Shown here in pieces: positions 1-5,102 of a stretch of 5,102 nt of DNA. The notes beneath the pieces were generated by a model. That model worked only from the letters and a program-made list of their open reading frames with translations, did not search any database and was not told where the DNA came from. The position numbers and the translations under genes were made by a program. This DNA is from an uncultured Actinomycetes bacterium (lineage in GTDB: Bacteria > Actinomycetota > Actinomycetes > S36-B12), in assembly GCA_913061025.1 (NCBI GenBank), contig CAJXUJ010000101.1, positions 1 through 5,102 on the forward strand. The letters run 5' to 3'. Position 1 is the first letter of the stretch; every line of letters begins with the position of its first letter.

Positions 1-1478
1 TCACCATCGATCTCCGCCACGATCTTGCCGTCGTACATCACCAGGATCCGGTCCGACAGACCCATGACCTCGTCGAGTTCCGCGGAAACAAGCAGCACAC
101 CGGCACCGTCGTCTCGAGCTTTGACAATCTGCGAGTGGATGAACTCGATGGATCCGACATCCACACCGCGCGTGGGCTGAGATGCGATGAGCAGGCTCGG
201 GTTGGCCGCGAGTTCGCGCGCAATGACAACCTTCTGCTTGTTACCGCCGGATAGCGACTGCGCCGTGGTTTGAATCGACGGAGTTCGGACGTCGTAGTCC
301 TTCACAAGCGTGGTGGCGAGCTGGTTGACAGCCTTGGAGTTTCGGACACCGCGGGTGGCAAACTCCGGCTCATCGAAGCGATTCAGGACCATGTTGTCGG
401 CGATCGAGTACGGGCCGACCACACCGTCCTTCTCGCGGTCTTCTGGTACGTGCCCCACACCCATCTCATGGATGGCGTGCGGTGTGGAACCAAGGGCGTC
501 CTTGCCACTGATCATGACCGACGATGCTTGGTATTTGCGAAGACCGGTGAGCGCTTCGACCAACTCGCGCTGGCCGTTGCCCTCCACACCTGCGATGCCG
601 ACGATTTCTCCCGCACGCACATGGAGCGAGACGTCGTCCACGGCAGGGAGCCCATGCCCGCCTTCGACGGTCAGGTCCTTTACATCGAGAACAACGTCAC
701 CCGGGCGAGCGGGCTTCTTATCCACTCGAAGGAGCACGCTGCGGCCCACCATCATCTGGGCAAGGCCAGCCTGGTCGGTCTGGTCAGGAGTGGTGGTGCC
801 GACCACTTCACCGCCGCGGAGCACCTCGATGGTGTCCGCGATCGCGAGGACCTCTCGCAGTTTGTGGGTGATGAAAATGACGGCCACGCCGTTGTCCGCG
901 AAGCCACGCATGACCTTCAGGAGCTCATCTGTTTCTTGCGGGGTCAACACCGCCGTGGGCTCGTCCATGATGAGGATCTCGGCCTTGCGGTAGAGAGCCT
1001 TGAGAATCTCCACCCGCTGCTGGGCGCCCACGGGCAGGTCCTCGACTTTGGCGTTGACATCGACCTTGAGGCCGTACTCCTCGGAGAGTCGAGCGACCTC
1101 GGCGGTGGCCTTCTTCATGTTGACGAAGATCGAGCGGTGCGGCTCGTCCCCCAGGATGACGTTCTCGGCGACCGTGAAGACCGGCACGAGCTGGAAGTGC
1201 TGGTGGACCATGCCGATGCCGCGACGGATGGCATCGCGCGGACCTTTGAGCTTGACCGGCGTGCCGTTGAGCAGGATCTCGCCCTCGTCGGGGTCGTAAA
1301 GGCCGTAGATCATCTTCACCAGGGTCGACTTACCCGCACCGTTCTCCCCGAGGAGCGCGACGATCTGACCCTTGTGGATCGTGAGATCGACGTTGTTGTT
1401 CGCAACAACGCCAGGAAAGCGCTTGGTGATGCCGCGCGCTTCGAGGACGGGAGTCCCCGACGGATCGTAAGAAGGCAT
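1..1478 (-). CDS. Nucleoside-type ABC importer, duplicated ATP-binding subunit (3' end outside window)
   Basis: This is the cytoplasmic ATPase that powers the importer, related to B. subtilis YufO/NupO and to the RbsA (CUT2) group. I read 492 codons from ATG 1478; the frame is still open at base 1, so a short C-terminal piece is missing (from memory, family members are about 500-530 residues). It contains two ABC domains. Domain 1 has Walker A GENGAGKST (44-52), Q-loop HQHF (92-95), signature LPVGAQQRVEI (148-158), Walker B ILIMDEPT (168-175) and H-loop His205. Domain 2 is degenerate: its P-loop is GVEGNGQREL (297-306) with no GKS, and Walker B carries SQ where DE is expected (IASQPTRGVD, 431-440). 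The H-loop position reads SAELDE (465-470). It keeps a good signature, LSGGNKQK (409-416). This asymmetry is normal for the family. The start follows AGGGGAG, which overlaps the permease B stop, so translation is probably coupled. The family is certain; nucleoside specificity is inferred from the neighbours. Confidence 0.95.
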   Translation of the reverse strand, partial: MPSYDPSGTPVLEARGITKRFPGVVANNNVDLTIHKGQIVALLGENGAGKSTLVKMIYGLYDPDEGEILLNGTPVKLKGPRDAIRRGIGMVHQHFQLVPVFTVAENVILGDEPHRSIFVNMKKATAEVARLSEEYGLKVDVNAKVEDLPVGAQQRVEILKALYRKAEILIMDEPTAVLTPQETDELLKVMRGFADNGVAVIFITHKLREVLAIADTIEVLRGGEVVGTTTPDQTDQAGLAQMMVGRSVLLRVDKKPARPGDVVLDVKDLTVEGGHGLPAVDDVSLHVRAGEIVGIAGVEGNGQRELVEALTGLRKYQASSVMISGKDALGSTPHAIHEMGVGHVPEDREKDGVVGPYSIADNMVLNRFDEPEFATRGVRNSKAVNQLATTLVKDYDVRTPSIQTTAQSLSGGNKQKVVIARELAANPSLLIASQPTRGVDVGSIEFIHSQIVKARDDGAGVLLVSAELDEVMGLSDRILVMYDGKIVAEIDG

Positions 1479-1489
1479 AGTTCTCCCCT
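1479..1489 (-). promoter_or_regulatory. Ribosome binding site of the ATPase gene, overlapping the permease B stop
   Basis: The minus strand reads AGGGGAG then AACT before ATG 1478. The first AG of this purine run is the end of the permease B TAG stop, so a ribosome finishing permease B is already over the next start site. The 4-base spacer after the GGAG core is a little short. No other in-frame start codon lies between the stop and this ATG. Confidence 0.7.
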
Positions 1490-2462
1490 ATTCCTTCTCG
1501 TACGGTTTACCGACGGCTGCGGGTGGCTTGATGCGTCCAGACACGATCGCCAACAGCACGATCGTCAGGATGTAGGGCAGCATGTTGATGAACTGCTGCG
1601 GGATTGCGATGATCTCGTCGGCCTGAAGCTGGCTGGCAAGCCCGTTCGCAAGGCCGAAGAACAGCGCCGCGGCGAGGGCGCCGATCGGGTTCCAGGCGCC
1701 GAAGATCATGATGGCAAGAGCGGTGAAGCCGCGACCGGCGGTGAGGCCGCGCTCGAAGGTGCTGGCCGCCTCGATCGAAAGGTAGGCACCCGCGAGACCC
1801 GCGAGGCCACCGGCAAGGGTGACGTTGAGGAAGCGGGTCCGCTGGACGTTGATGCCCGAGGTGTCCGCCGAGCCTGGCTTTTCACCAACGGATCGGGTGC
1901 GCAGACCCCAGATGGTCTTGAACAAAAGGATCCACAGCAGGAACGCGGTCAAGATAGCGGCGTAGGTGAAAAGACCGTTGTCGAAGAAGACCGGACCGAT
2001 CAGTGGAATGTCCGCGAGGATCGGGATACGCAGCGTGGGTGTGATCGCGGGCAGTACGTAGCCCTGCGAATAGAAGAACGACGTCAGACCGGTCGCGATG
2101 ATGTTGATGATGGTGCCCGCGATGATCTGATCCATCTTCCAGGTGACCGCACCTGTGGCGAGGAACGCGCCCATGATCATGCCGGTGCCGACGCCGATCA
2201 TGGTTCCCAAGATCAGGTTGCCGGTGATAGCCGCACCGAAGAAGCCGGCGAACGCACTCATCAGCATCTGACCTTCGATGCCGATATTGATGATGCCGCT
2301 GCGTTCACAGATGATGCCGACCATCGCGGCGAGGATCAACGGAACCGCGTAGCGCAATGAGAACGACAAGACCGAGACGGTGCGGGTTTCATCATTTACG
2401 AACGCGACGATGATGCCCGCGAAAATCGCGATGGCGAGGGTGTAGGCATAACGAGCTCTCAT
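1488..2462 (-). CDS. Nucleoside-type ABC importer, permease B (YufQ/NupQ-like)
   Basis: This is an inner-membrane permease of 324 residues in the BPD_transp_2 (branched-chain amino acid/CUT2) family, of the shorter type that partners permease A. Hydrophobic segments begin at residue 7 and continue through about eight to ten helices, the last near 295-308. The family block RSGIINIGIEGQML is at 54-67. A cytoplasmic loop likely to contact the ATPase lies near 188-206 (RTRSVGEKPG and following). A glycine-rich block, AGRGFTALAIMIFG, is at 242-255. I chose ATG 2462 because its ATGA overlaps the permease A stop by 4 bases, the usual sign of translational coupling, and a GGGGTGG run precedes it. A TTG at 2474 would add four residues and is less likely. 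The C-terminal tail is short and charged (KPYEKE). The protein is complete, with no frameshift. It is inferred to form the pore with permease A. Confidence 0.94.
   Translation of the reverse strand: MRARYAYTLAIAIFAGIIVAFVNDETRTVSVLSFSLRYAVPLILAAMVGIICERSGIINIGIEGQMLMSAFAGFFGAAITGNLILGTMIGVGTGMIMGAFLATGAVTWKMDQIIAGTIINIIATGLTSFFYSQGYVLPAITPTLRIPILADIPLIGPVFFDNGLFTYAAILTAFLLWILLFKTIWGLRTRSVGEKPGSADTSGINVQRTRFLNVTLAGGLAGLAGAYLSIEAASTFERGLTAGRGFTALAIMIFGAWNPIGALAAALFFGLANGLASQLQADEIIAIPQQFINMLPYILTIVLLAIVSGRIKPPAAVGKPYEKE
2459..2462 (-). other. ATGA stop/start overlap coupling permease A and permease B
   Basis: On the minus strand ATGA contains both the permease B start (2462-2460) and the permease A stop TGA (2461-2459). 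Such overlaps usually couple translation and would support equal amounts of the two permeases, which are expected to form a heterodimer. Confidence 0.85.
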
Positions 2463-3577
2463 GCGCCACCCCAACCCGAGCTAACGGTGGTCTGCTTCAT
2501 CGCCTTGTTGCGGAACAACAGCCGGCCGACTATCGGCGCCGCGACGAAGAGCAGCGTCAAGGCGAGGATGACGTCAACCACTTCGGGCTCGATGCCCGTT
2601 TCGAACTGCAGTGTTGCCGCGCCCGCACGCAGGGTGCCGACGAGCAGGGCCGCAGGGATCGTTGCCAGTGGGTTCGCTCGAGCAAGCAGCGCGATGGTGA
2701 TGCCATCGAAGCCGAGCCCGGCGTTGAAGGTGGGCTCGAAGCGACCGGTGATACCGAGGGTCTCGACCGCTCCGCCCATGCCGGCGAGCGCCCCGCTGAC
2801 GGCCATCGCCAGGAAGATCGTCTTCTTGACACCGATGCCGGCGTAGTTCGCAGCACTGGGGTTCATGCCAACGGTGTTGAACCGGAAACCCTGGGTGGTG
2901 CGGGCAAGGAACCACCCGAAGAAGAGAGAGACGAAGAGAGCTATGACGAAACCGGAGGGCACGATCCCGATGTCCGGGAGCGCGGCGGTGTCGGAGATTG
3001 CGGGAGTGCGGGTGAGCGGCTGGTCAGGTTCCTTGAGCGGACGGCTCGCGAGGTAGTCGACCAGTGCGATCGCCACGGCGTTCAGCATGATCGTGGTGAT
3101 GACCTCGGAGACGCTGCGATAGGCGCGCAGCACGCCGGCGATCGACGCCCAGGCCGCTCCGCACAGCATGCCGAAGGCGATCGCGAACGGAATGTGGATG
3201 ATCGCCGGCATCGTGAAGTTGTAACCGGCCCAGGCGGCACCGATGGCGCCCACGAGGAGTTGGCCTTGAGCACCGATGTTGAACAGGCCGGTGCGCAGAC
3301 CAACCGTGACCGCGAGACCGGTCAAGATCAACGGAGTGGACTTCTCCATCACTCGCATGAGGCCATCGGCATCGCCGAGCGCAGCCGAGAACAGCACCCA
3401 ATAGGCGGTCAGCGGGTTGACGCCCTGGAACCAGATGAGGATGCCGCCGATGGCGAAAGCGAGAAGAACCGAGGCGAGCGGCAGGACGATCGCCTGCAGC
3501 CGGGTCCATCGCCCAGCGCGCTGCGGATCGGGGTCGGTAAACCCGAGATCAGTTTGCGCGGGATCGGTTACGGACAT
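2459..3577 (-). CDS. Nucleoside-type ABC importer, permease A (YufP/NupP-like)
   Basis: This is an inner-membrane permease of 372 residues in the BPD_transp_2 family, of the longer type with a hydrophilic cytoplasmic N-terminus (residues 1-27, rich in Asp, Pro and Thr). Predicted membrane segments lie at about 28-50, 82-119 (two), 124-148, 160-177, 207-225, 252-272, 286-320 (two) and 333-352. Family blocks include GLFNIGAQGQLLVG (97-110), the cytoplasmic loop FNTVGMNPSAANYAGI (233-248), which probably docks the ATPase, and GFDGITIALL (289-298). I chose ATG 3577 (MSVTDP). A GTG at 3595 is in frame and would add six residues (MQRFSA). Neither has a convincing Shine-Dalgarno sequence, so the start is the least certain part. 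The gene ends by overlapping permease B. It follows the lipoprotein gene after 156 bp that include a strong stem-loop, so it may be expressed below the lipoprotein. Confidence 0.93.
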   Translation of the reverse strand: MSVTDPAQTDLGFTDPDPQRAGRWTRLQAIVLPLASVLLAFAIGGILIWFQGVNPLTAYWVLFSAALGDADGLMRVMEKSTPLILTGLAVTVGLRTGLFNIGAQGQLLVGAIGAAWAGYNFTMPAIIHIPFAIAFGMLCGAAWASIAGVLRAYRSVSEVITTIMLNAVAIALVDYLASRPLKEPDQPLTRTPAISDTAALPDIGIVPSGFVIALFVSLFFGWFLARTTQGFRFNTVGMNPSAANYAGIGVKKTIFLAMAVSGALAGMGGAVETLGITGRFEPTFNAGLGFDGITIALLARANPLATIPAALLVGTLRAGAATLQFETGIEPEVVDVILALTLLFVAAPIVGRLLFRNKAMKQTTVSSGWGGA

Positions 3578-3733
3578 GGCGCTGAATCTTTGCACATGGT
3601 GCTCAGTGCGCGGTGTGTGTTGGACATATCTCCGACGGAATCACGAGGGCTTGTGGAAGAGACGAGGGCGGGAGCGACCAAAGCCGCTCCCGCCCCCTTC
3701 GAACGTCGATTTCTCAACGGTCGATCTGACTAA
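3578..3733. other. Intergenic gap between the lipoprotein and permease A genes
   Basis: These 156 bp hold one clear element, the stem-loop at 3666-3695. Between it and permease A (3578-3665) I see no convincing promoter: a weak TATGTC-like hexamer near 3627 on the minus strand has no matching -35 box. The permeases are therefore probably transcribed by read-through from the lipoprotein promoter, although a secondary promoter cannot be excluded by eye. Confidence 0.5.
3666..3695 (-). terminator. GC-rich stem-loop after the lipoprotein gene (partial terminator or mRNA-stabilising hairpin)
   Basis: Bases 3666-3676 (GGGCGGGAGCG) and 3685-3695 (CGCTCCCGCCC) form a perfect 11-bp stem with an 8-base loop. 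The stem begins 38 bases past the lipoprotein stop codon. On the transcribed strand it is followed by TCGTCTCTTCC, which is pyrimidine-rich but not a run of U, so it is a weak intrinsic terminator at best. Between a binding-protein gene and its permeases such a hairpin commonly causes partial termination or protects the upstream mRNA from 3' decay, giving more binding protein than transporter. The structure is plain; which of the two roles applies is inference. Confidence 0.7.
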
Positions 3734-4897
3734 CTAGTTCTCCAGCAGGGCGAGGCCACCGGTCTCGATGGAGCCATCGGCCAGTCCGGCGATGACCTCT
3801 TCCATCTGAGCCTTGACGTCGTCCGGAACGGCACCCTCGGTGTCGTGGTACGGAGCCAGTCCGGTCGGGCCGAAGAAGTTGCCGCCCGGGAAGGCGCCGT
3901 CGTAGGACAGGAGCACGAGCTCCTCGGTGCCCTGGACGAGCTTCTTCTCGGCCGAGGTCAGCAGACAGCCAGCAGCCTGCGGAACGGTGAAGTACTGATC
4001 GATGTCAACACCGATGCAGAACACGCTCTCACCAGCGCCCGGATCCTTGGCGATCTCGATCAGACCACCGTTACCGGTGTTGCCACCAGCGGCGAAGATG
4101 ATGTCCGCGCCCTGGTCGAGCTGCTTGCGGGATTCCGCTGCGCCCCACTCGGGATCGTTGAACGCGTTGTTCGGCTCGTGGTAAACGAGCGTGACCTCAA
4201 CGTCCGGATTCGCCGCTTCCGCGCCGACCTTGTAGCCCTCACCGAACAGCTTCACCGGCGGAACGGTGTCGGTGCCAAGCACGGCGCCGATCTTGTTCGT
4301 CTGGGTCATCAGGCCAGCGAGGTAGCCGGCCGCGTAGCCCGCACGATCCTCGTTGAAGACCAGACCGGTCAGGTTCGGGATCTCCTCGCCCTGGAACTGG
4401 TCAACACCGACGAAGTCGATGTCCGGGTACTCGGCTGCAGCAGCCACGGTCGCCTCAGCCATCAAGAAGCCGACGGTAACGATGGTGTCGTAGTCCTTCG
4501 ACGCGAACTGGCCGATGTTGTTGGCGTAGTCCTTGGGATCGACGGTCTCGACGTACTTGGCGAAGCCCCCGACCTTCTCGGCAGCGAGCTGGGTGCCTTC
4601 CCACGCGGCCTGGTTGAACGACTTGTCGTCCACCTTGCCGGTGTCGGTCACCAGACCGATGCAGTAGTTCTCCGGAGCGGCGCAGTTGCTGTCGTCGGTG
4701 GTGGGGCCAGCAGGCGCCTCTTCCTCCGCAGCAGCCTCTTCCTCGACGGTCTCCTCAGCGGCTTCCTCGGTGGTCTCCTCGGCCGCTGCCGTTTCCTCGG
4801 CGGTGGACTCGGCGGCGTCGCCACCGGAGTCACTGGAGCAGCCGGCGAGCACAAGAGCCGCGGCCGCGAAGCCCGCGACCAATAGCTTGCGATGCAT
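3734..4897 (-). CDS. BMP/PnrA-family substrate-binding lipoprotein (probable nucleoside-binding protein)
   Basis: This 387-residue lipoprotein captures substrate outside the membrane and hands it to the permeases. It is related to B. subtilis YufN/NupN and Treponema PnrA, which bind nucleosides. Residues 1-19 are a signal peptide (MHRK, then a hydrophobic core) and the lipobox LAGC puts the lipidated cysteine at 20. Residues 23-66 form a low-complexity tether with 15 Glu between 30 and 60 and no basic residue. The BMP domain begins near 78. It carries the family opening IGLVTDTGKVDDKSFNQ (80-96), then GVDQF (164-168), GLVFNEDRAGYAAGYLAG (178-195), FAAGGNTGNGGL (268-279) and GVDIDQY (296-302). 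Four cysteines (72, 79, 294, 311) may form two disulfides. I chose ATG 4897 because GAAAGG sits 7 bases upstream. ATG 4903 is only 1 base from it, and an ATG at 5023 would bury the signal peptide. The family is certain; the exact substrate is not shown by the sequence. Confidence 0.95.
   Translation of the reverse strand: MHRKLLVAGFAAAALVLAGCSSDSGGDAAESTAEETAAAEETTEEAAEETVEEEAAAEEEAPAGPTTDDSNCAAPENYCIGLVTDTGKVDDKSFNQAAWEGTQLAAEKVGGFAKYVETVDPKDYANNIGQFASKDYDTIVTVGFLMAEATVAAAAEYPDIDFVGVDQFQGEEIPNLTGLVFNEDRAGYAAGYLAGLMTQTNKIGAVLGTDTVPPVKLFGEGYKVGAEAANPDVEVTLVYHEPNNAFNDPEWGAAESRKQLDQGADIIFAAGGNTGNGGLIEIAKDPGAGESVFCIGVDIDQYFTVPQAAGCLLTSAEKKLVQGTEELVLLSYDGAFPGGNFFGPTGLAPYHDTEGAVPDDVKAQMEEVIAGLADGSIETGGLALLEN
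4718..4810 (-). repeat. Imperfect GAG/GCC-rich codon repeat encoding the acidic lipoprotein tether
   Basis: The stretch encoding residues 30-60 of the lipoprotein consists almost entirely of Glu, Ala and Thr codons, seen on the plus strand as recurring tcctcggc/tcctcagc/tcctcggt units. It is imperfect and in frame, consistent with growth or shrinkage by slippage without loss of the reading frame. It separates the lipid anchor from the globular domain. Confidence 0.6.
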
Positions 4898-4904
4898 GCA
4901 CATG

Positions 4905-4910
4905 CCTTTC
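4905..4910 (-). promoter_or_regulatory. Ribosome binding site that sets the lipoprotein start
   Basis: GAAAGG lies 7 bases before ATG 4897 but only 1 base before the in-frame ATG 4903 (the minus strand reads ATGTGCATG across the two). Normal spacing favours the second ATG. That also gives the more typical signal peptide start, MHRK rather than MCMHRK. Confidence 0.7.
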
Positions 4911-4918
4911 TGTCGGGT

Positions 4919-4945
4919 CTTCGGCGTCGAGATACGACGACGAAG
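4919..4945 (-). promoter_or_regulatory. Leader stem-loop just upstream of the lipoprotein ribosome binding site
   Basis: On the plus strand cttcg (4919-4923) pairs with cgaag (4941-4945), and cgtcg (4925-4929) pairs with cgacg (4935-4939), leaving one mismatch (4924/4940) and a 5-base loop. In the mRNA this is a 10-bp hairpin ending 8 bases before GAAAGG. No U-run follows, so it is not a terminator. It could stabilise the 5' end or affect ribosome loading. I do not recognise a known riboswitch class. Confidence 0.45.
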
Positions 4946-4952
4946 CGTTCGT
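4940..4952 (-). promoter_or_regulatory. Alternative small hairpin sharing an arm with the leader stem-loop
   Basis: ACGAA (4940-4944) and TTCGT (4948-4952) form a 5-bp stem with a 3-base loop. It uses bases 4940-4944, which overlap the outer arm of the larger hairpin (4941-4945), so the two cannot form together. The stem is short and may be chance. Confidence 0.25.
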
Positions 4953-4974
4953 GTGCCCTGACAGTAATCGTCTG

Positions 4975-5033
4975 GTGTTACGCATTGGGCAGTGGCGCGA
5001 GAAAAACGCACACTCTCAATCAACTTGTAACAC
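4975..5033. repeat. Hyphenated inverted repeat GTGTTAC / GTAACAC in the control region
   Basis: GTGTTAC at 4975-4981 is the exact reverse complement of GTAACAC at 5027-5033. Both contain the core found in the tandem array at 5049-5072. They may be extra binding sites for the same regulator, one on each side of the likely promoter, or chance copies of a 6-7 base word. Confidence 0.3.
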
Positions 5034-5048
5034 GAATGACCGTCGAGT

Positions 5049-5072
5049 TGTTACGGATGTGACGTGTGTGAC
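5049..5072 (-). promoter_or_regulatory. Three tandem GT(C/A)ACA hexamers, 9-bp period (MtrA-box-like operator)
   Basis: Read on the minus strand from 5072: GTCACA, CAC, GTCACA, TCC, GTAACA. These are three direct hexamers at 5067-5072, 5058-5063 and 5049-5054 with exact 3-base spacers. Tandem GTCACA/GTAAC-type repeats about 9 bp apart resemble sites described for MtrA, an actinobacterial response regulator. GlnR boxes use the same GTnAC core but wider spacing. The array lies about 150-175 bp upstream of the lipoprotein start, so activation or repression cannot be told without the transcription start. The repeat is directly visible; the regulator is inferred. Confidence 0.45.
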
Positions 5073-5102
5073 AGCACATGTTCAGAACGAAACGCGCGCA
5101 CT

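Larger units (their letters stand above)
4898..5102 (-). promoter_or_regulatory. Promoter and leader region of the operon
   Basis: These 205 bases upstream of the lipoprotein carry no supported gene and must include the operon promoter unless transcription enters from beyond the right edge. I could not fix a -35/-10 pair. TACTGT (minus strand, about 4967-4972) fits the loose actinobacterial TANNNT -10 pattern but has no good -35 box at 16-18 bases. TTGATT (5018-5023) resembles a -35 box but lacks a partner. The region is less GC-rich than the genes and contains the repeat array and hairpins listed separately. Confidence 0.55.

Noticed and set aside
270..2360. A 696-codon plus-strand ORF across the ATPase and permease B genes
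   Set aside because: It runs antisense to two clearly recognisable genes, its product is a low-information Asp/Arg/His-rich sequence with no domain I recognise, and it crosses a gene junction. It is a typical shadow ORF in GC-rich DNA.
3568..3597. Nine-codon mini-ORF (ATG 3597 to TAA) overlapping the permease A start
   Set aside because: It has no clear ribosome binding site, and short ATG-stop pairs are common by chance. Translational coupling to permease A is possible but not supported.
3666..3695. Reading the stem-loop as a full operon terminator that makes the permeases a separate unit
   Set aside because: There is no U-run after the stem on the minus strand and no convincing promoter before permease A, so partial read-through fits better.
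3194..3733. A 179-codon plus-strand ORF spanning the permease A 5' end and the gap
   Set aside because: Most of it is antisense to permease A, and it passes through the stem-loop. The composition is shadow-like and there is no recognisable product.
3845..4885. A 346-codon plus-strand ORF antisense to the lipoprotein gene
   Set aside because: It mirrors the lipoprotein codons, and its Leu/Gly-rich end is the reverse complement of the Glu/Ala tether. There is no recognisable family or ribosome binding site.
4898..5023. Upstream start for the lipoprotein at ATG 5023 (42 extra residues)
   Set aside because: It would place the signal peptide and lipobox internally, and it covers the leader hairpins and ribosome binding site. 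The start at 4897 gives a normal lipoprotein.
4898..5102. A purine or other known riboswitch in the lipoprotein leader
   Set aside because: I could not find a three-way junction with conserved loops or any other known aptamer core, only simple hairpins.

Overview
This window holds most of one ABC uptake operon, read entirely from the minus strand (right to left). It encodes a BMP/PnrA-type substrate-binding lipoprotein, two inner-membrane permeases and a duplicated ATP-binding subunit. This is the set of parts seen in nucleoside importers such as B. subtilis NupNOPQ (YufNOPQ) and L. lactis BmpA-NupABC. The sequence suggests a high-GC Gram-positive bacterium (Actinobacteria). The grounds are strong G/C bias at third codon positions, long antisense shadow ORFs, a lipobox with an acidic Glu/Ala tether, and an upstream repeat array resembling actinobacterial MtrA sites. 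I cannot place the genus.

Layout in transcription order (right to left). At 4898-5102 is a non-coding regulatory region. It has three tandem GT(C/A)ACA hexamers with 9-bp period (5049-5072), further GTAACA copies, two mutually exclusive small hairpins in the leader (4919-4945 and 4940-4952), and a Shine-Dalgarno sequence at 4905-4910. The binding lipoprotein is at 4897-3734. A 156-bp gap (3733-3578) follows, with a perfect 11-bp GC-rich stem-loop at 3666-3695. Permease A is at 3577-2459 and overlaps permease B (2462-1488) by ATGA. The ATP-binding subunit starts at 1478, 9 bases after the permease B stop codon, and runs off the left edge without its last residues.

In the working model, the lipoprotein captures a nucleoside outside the membrane and delivers it to a permease A/permease B heterodimer. 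The two-domain ATPase powers import. The hairpin after the lipoprotein gene would let the binding protein be made in excess over the membrane parts. The gene order (binding protein, permease, permease, ATPase) differs from the binding protein, ATPase, permease, permease order of the Firmicute reference operons.

The proteins belong to a well-known family and I see no undescribed system. The most interesting material is the control region upstream of the lipoprotein gene. No tRNA, rRNA, CRISPR array, insertion sequence or plus-strand gene is supported.
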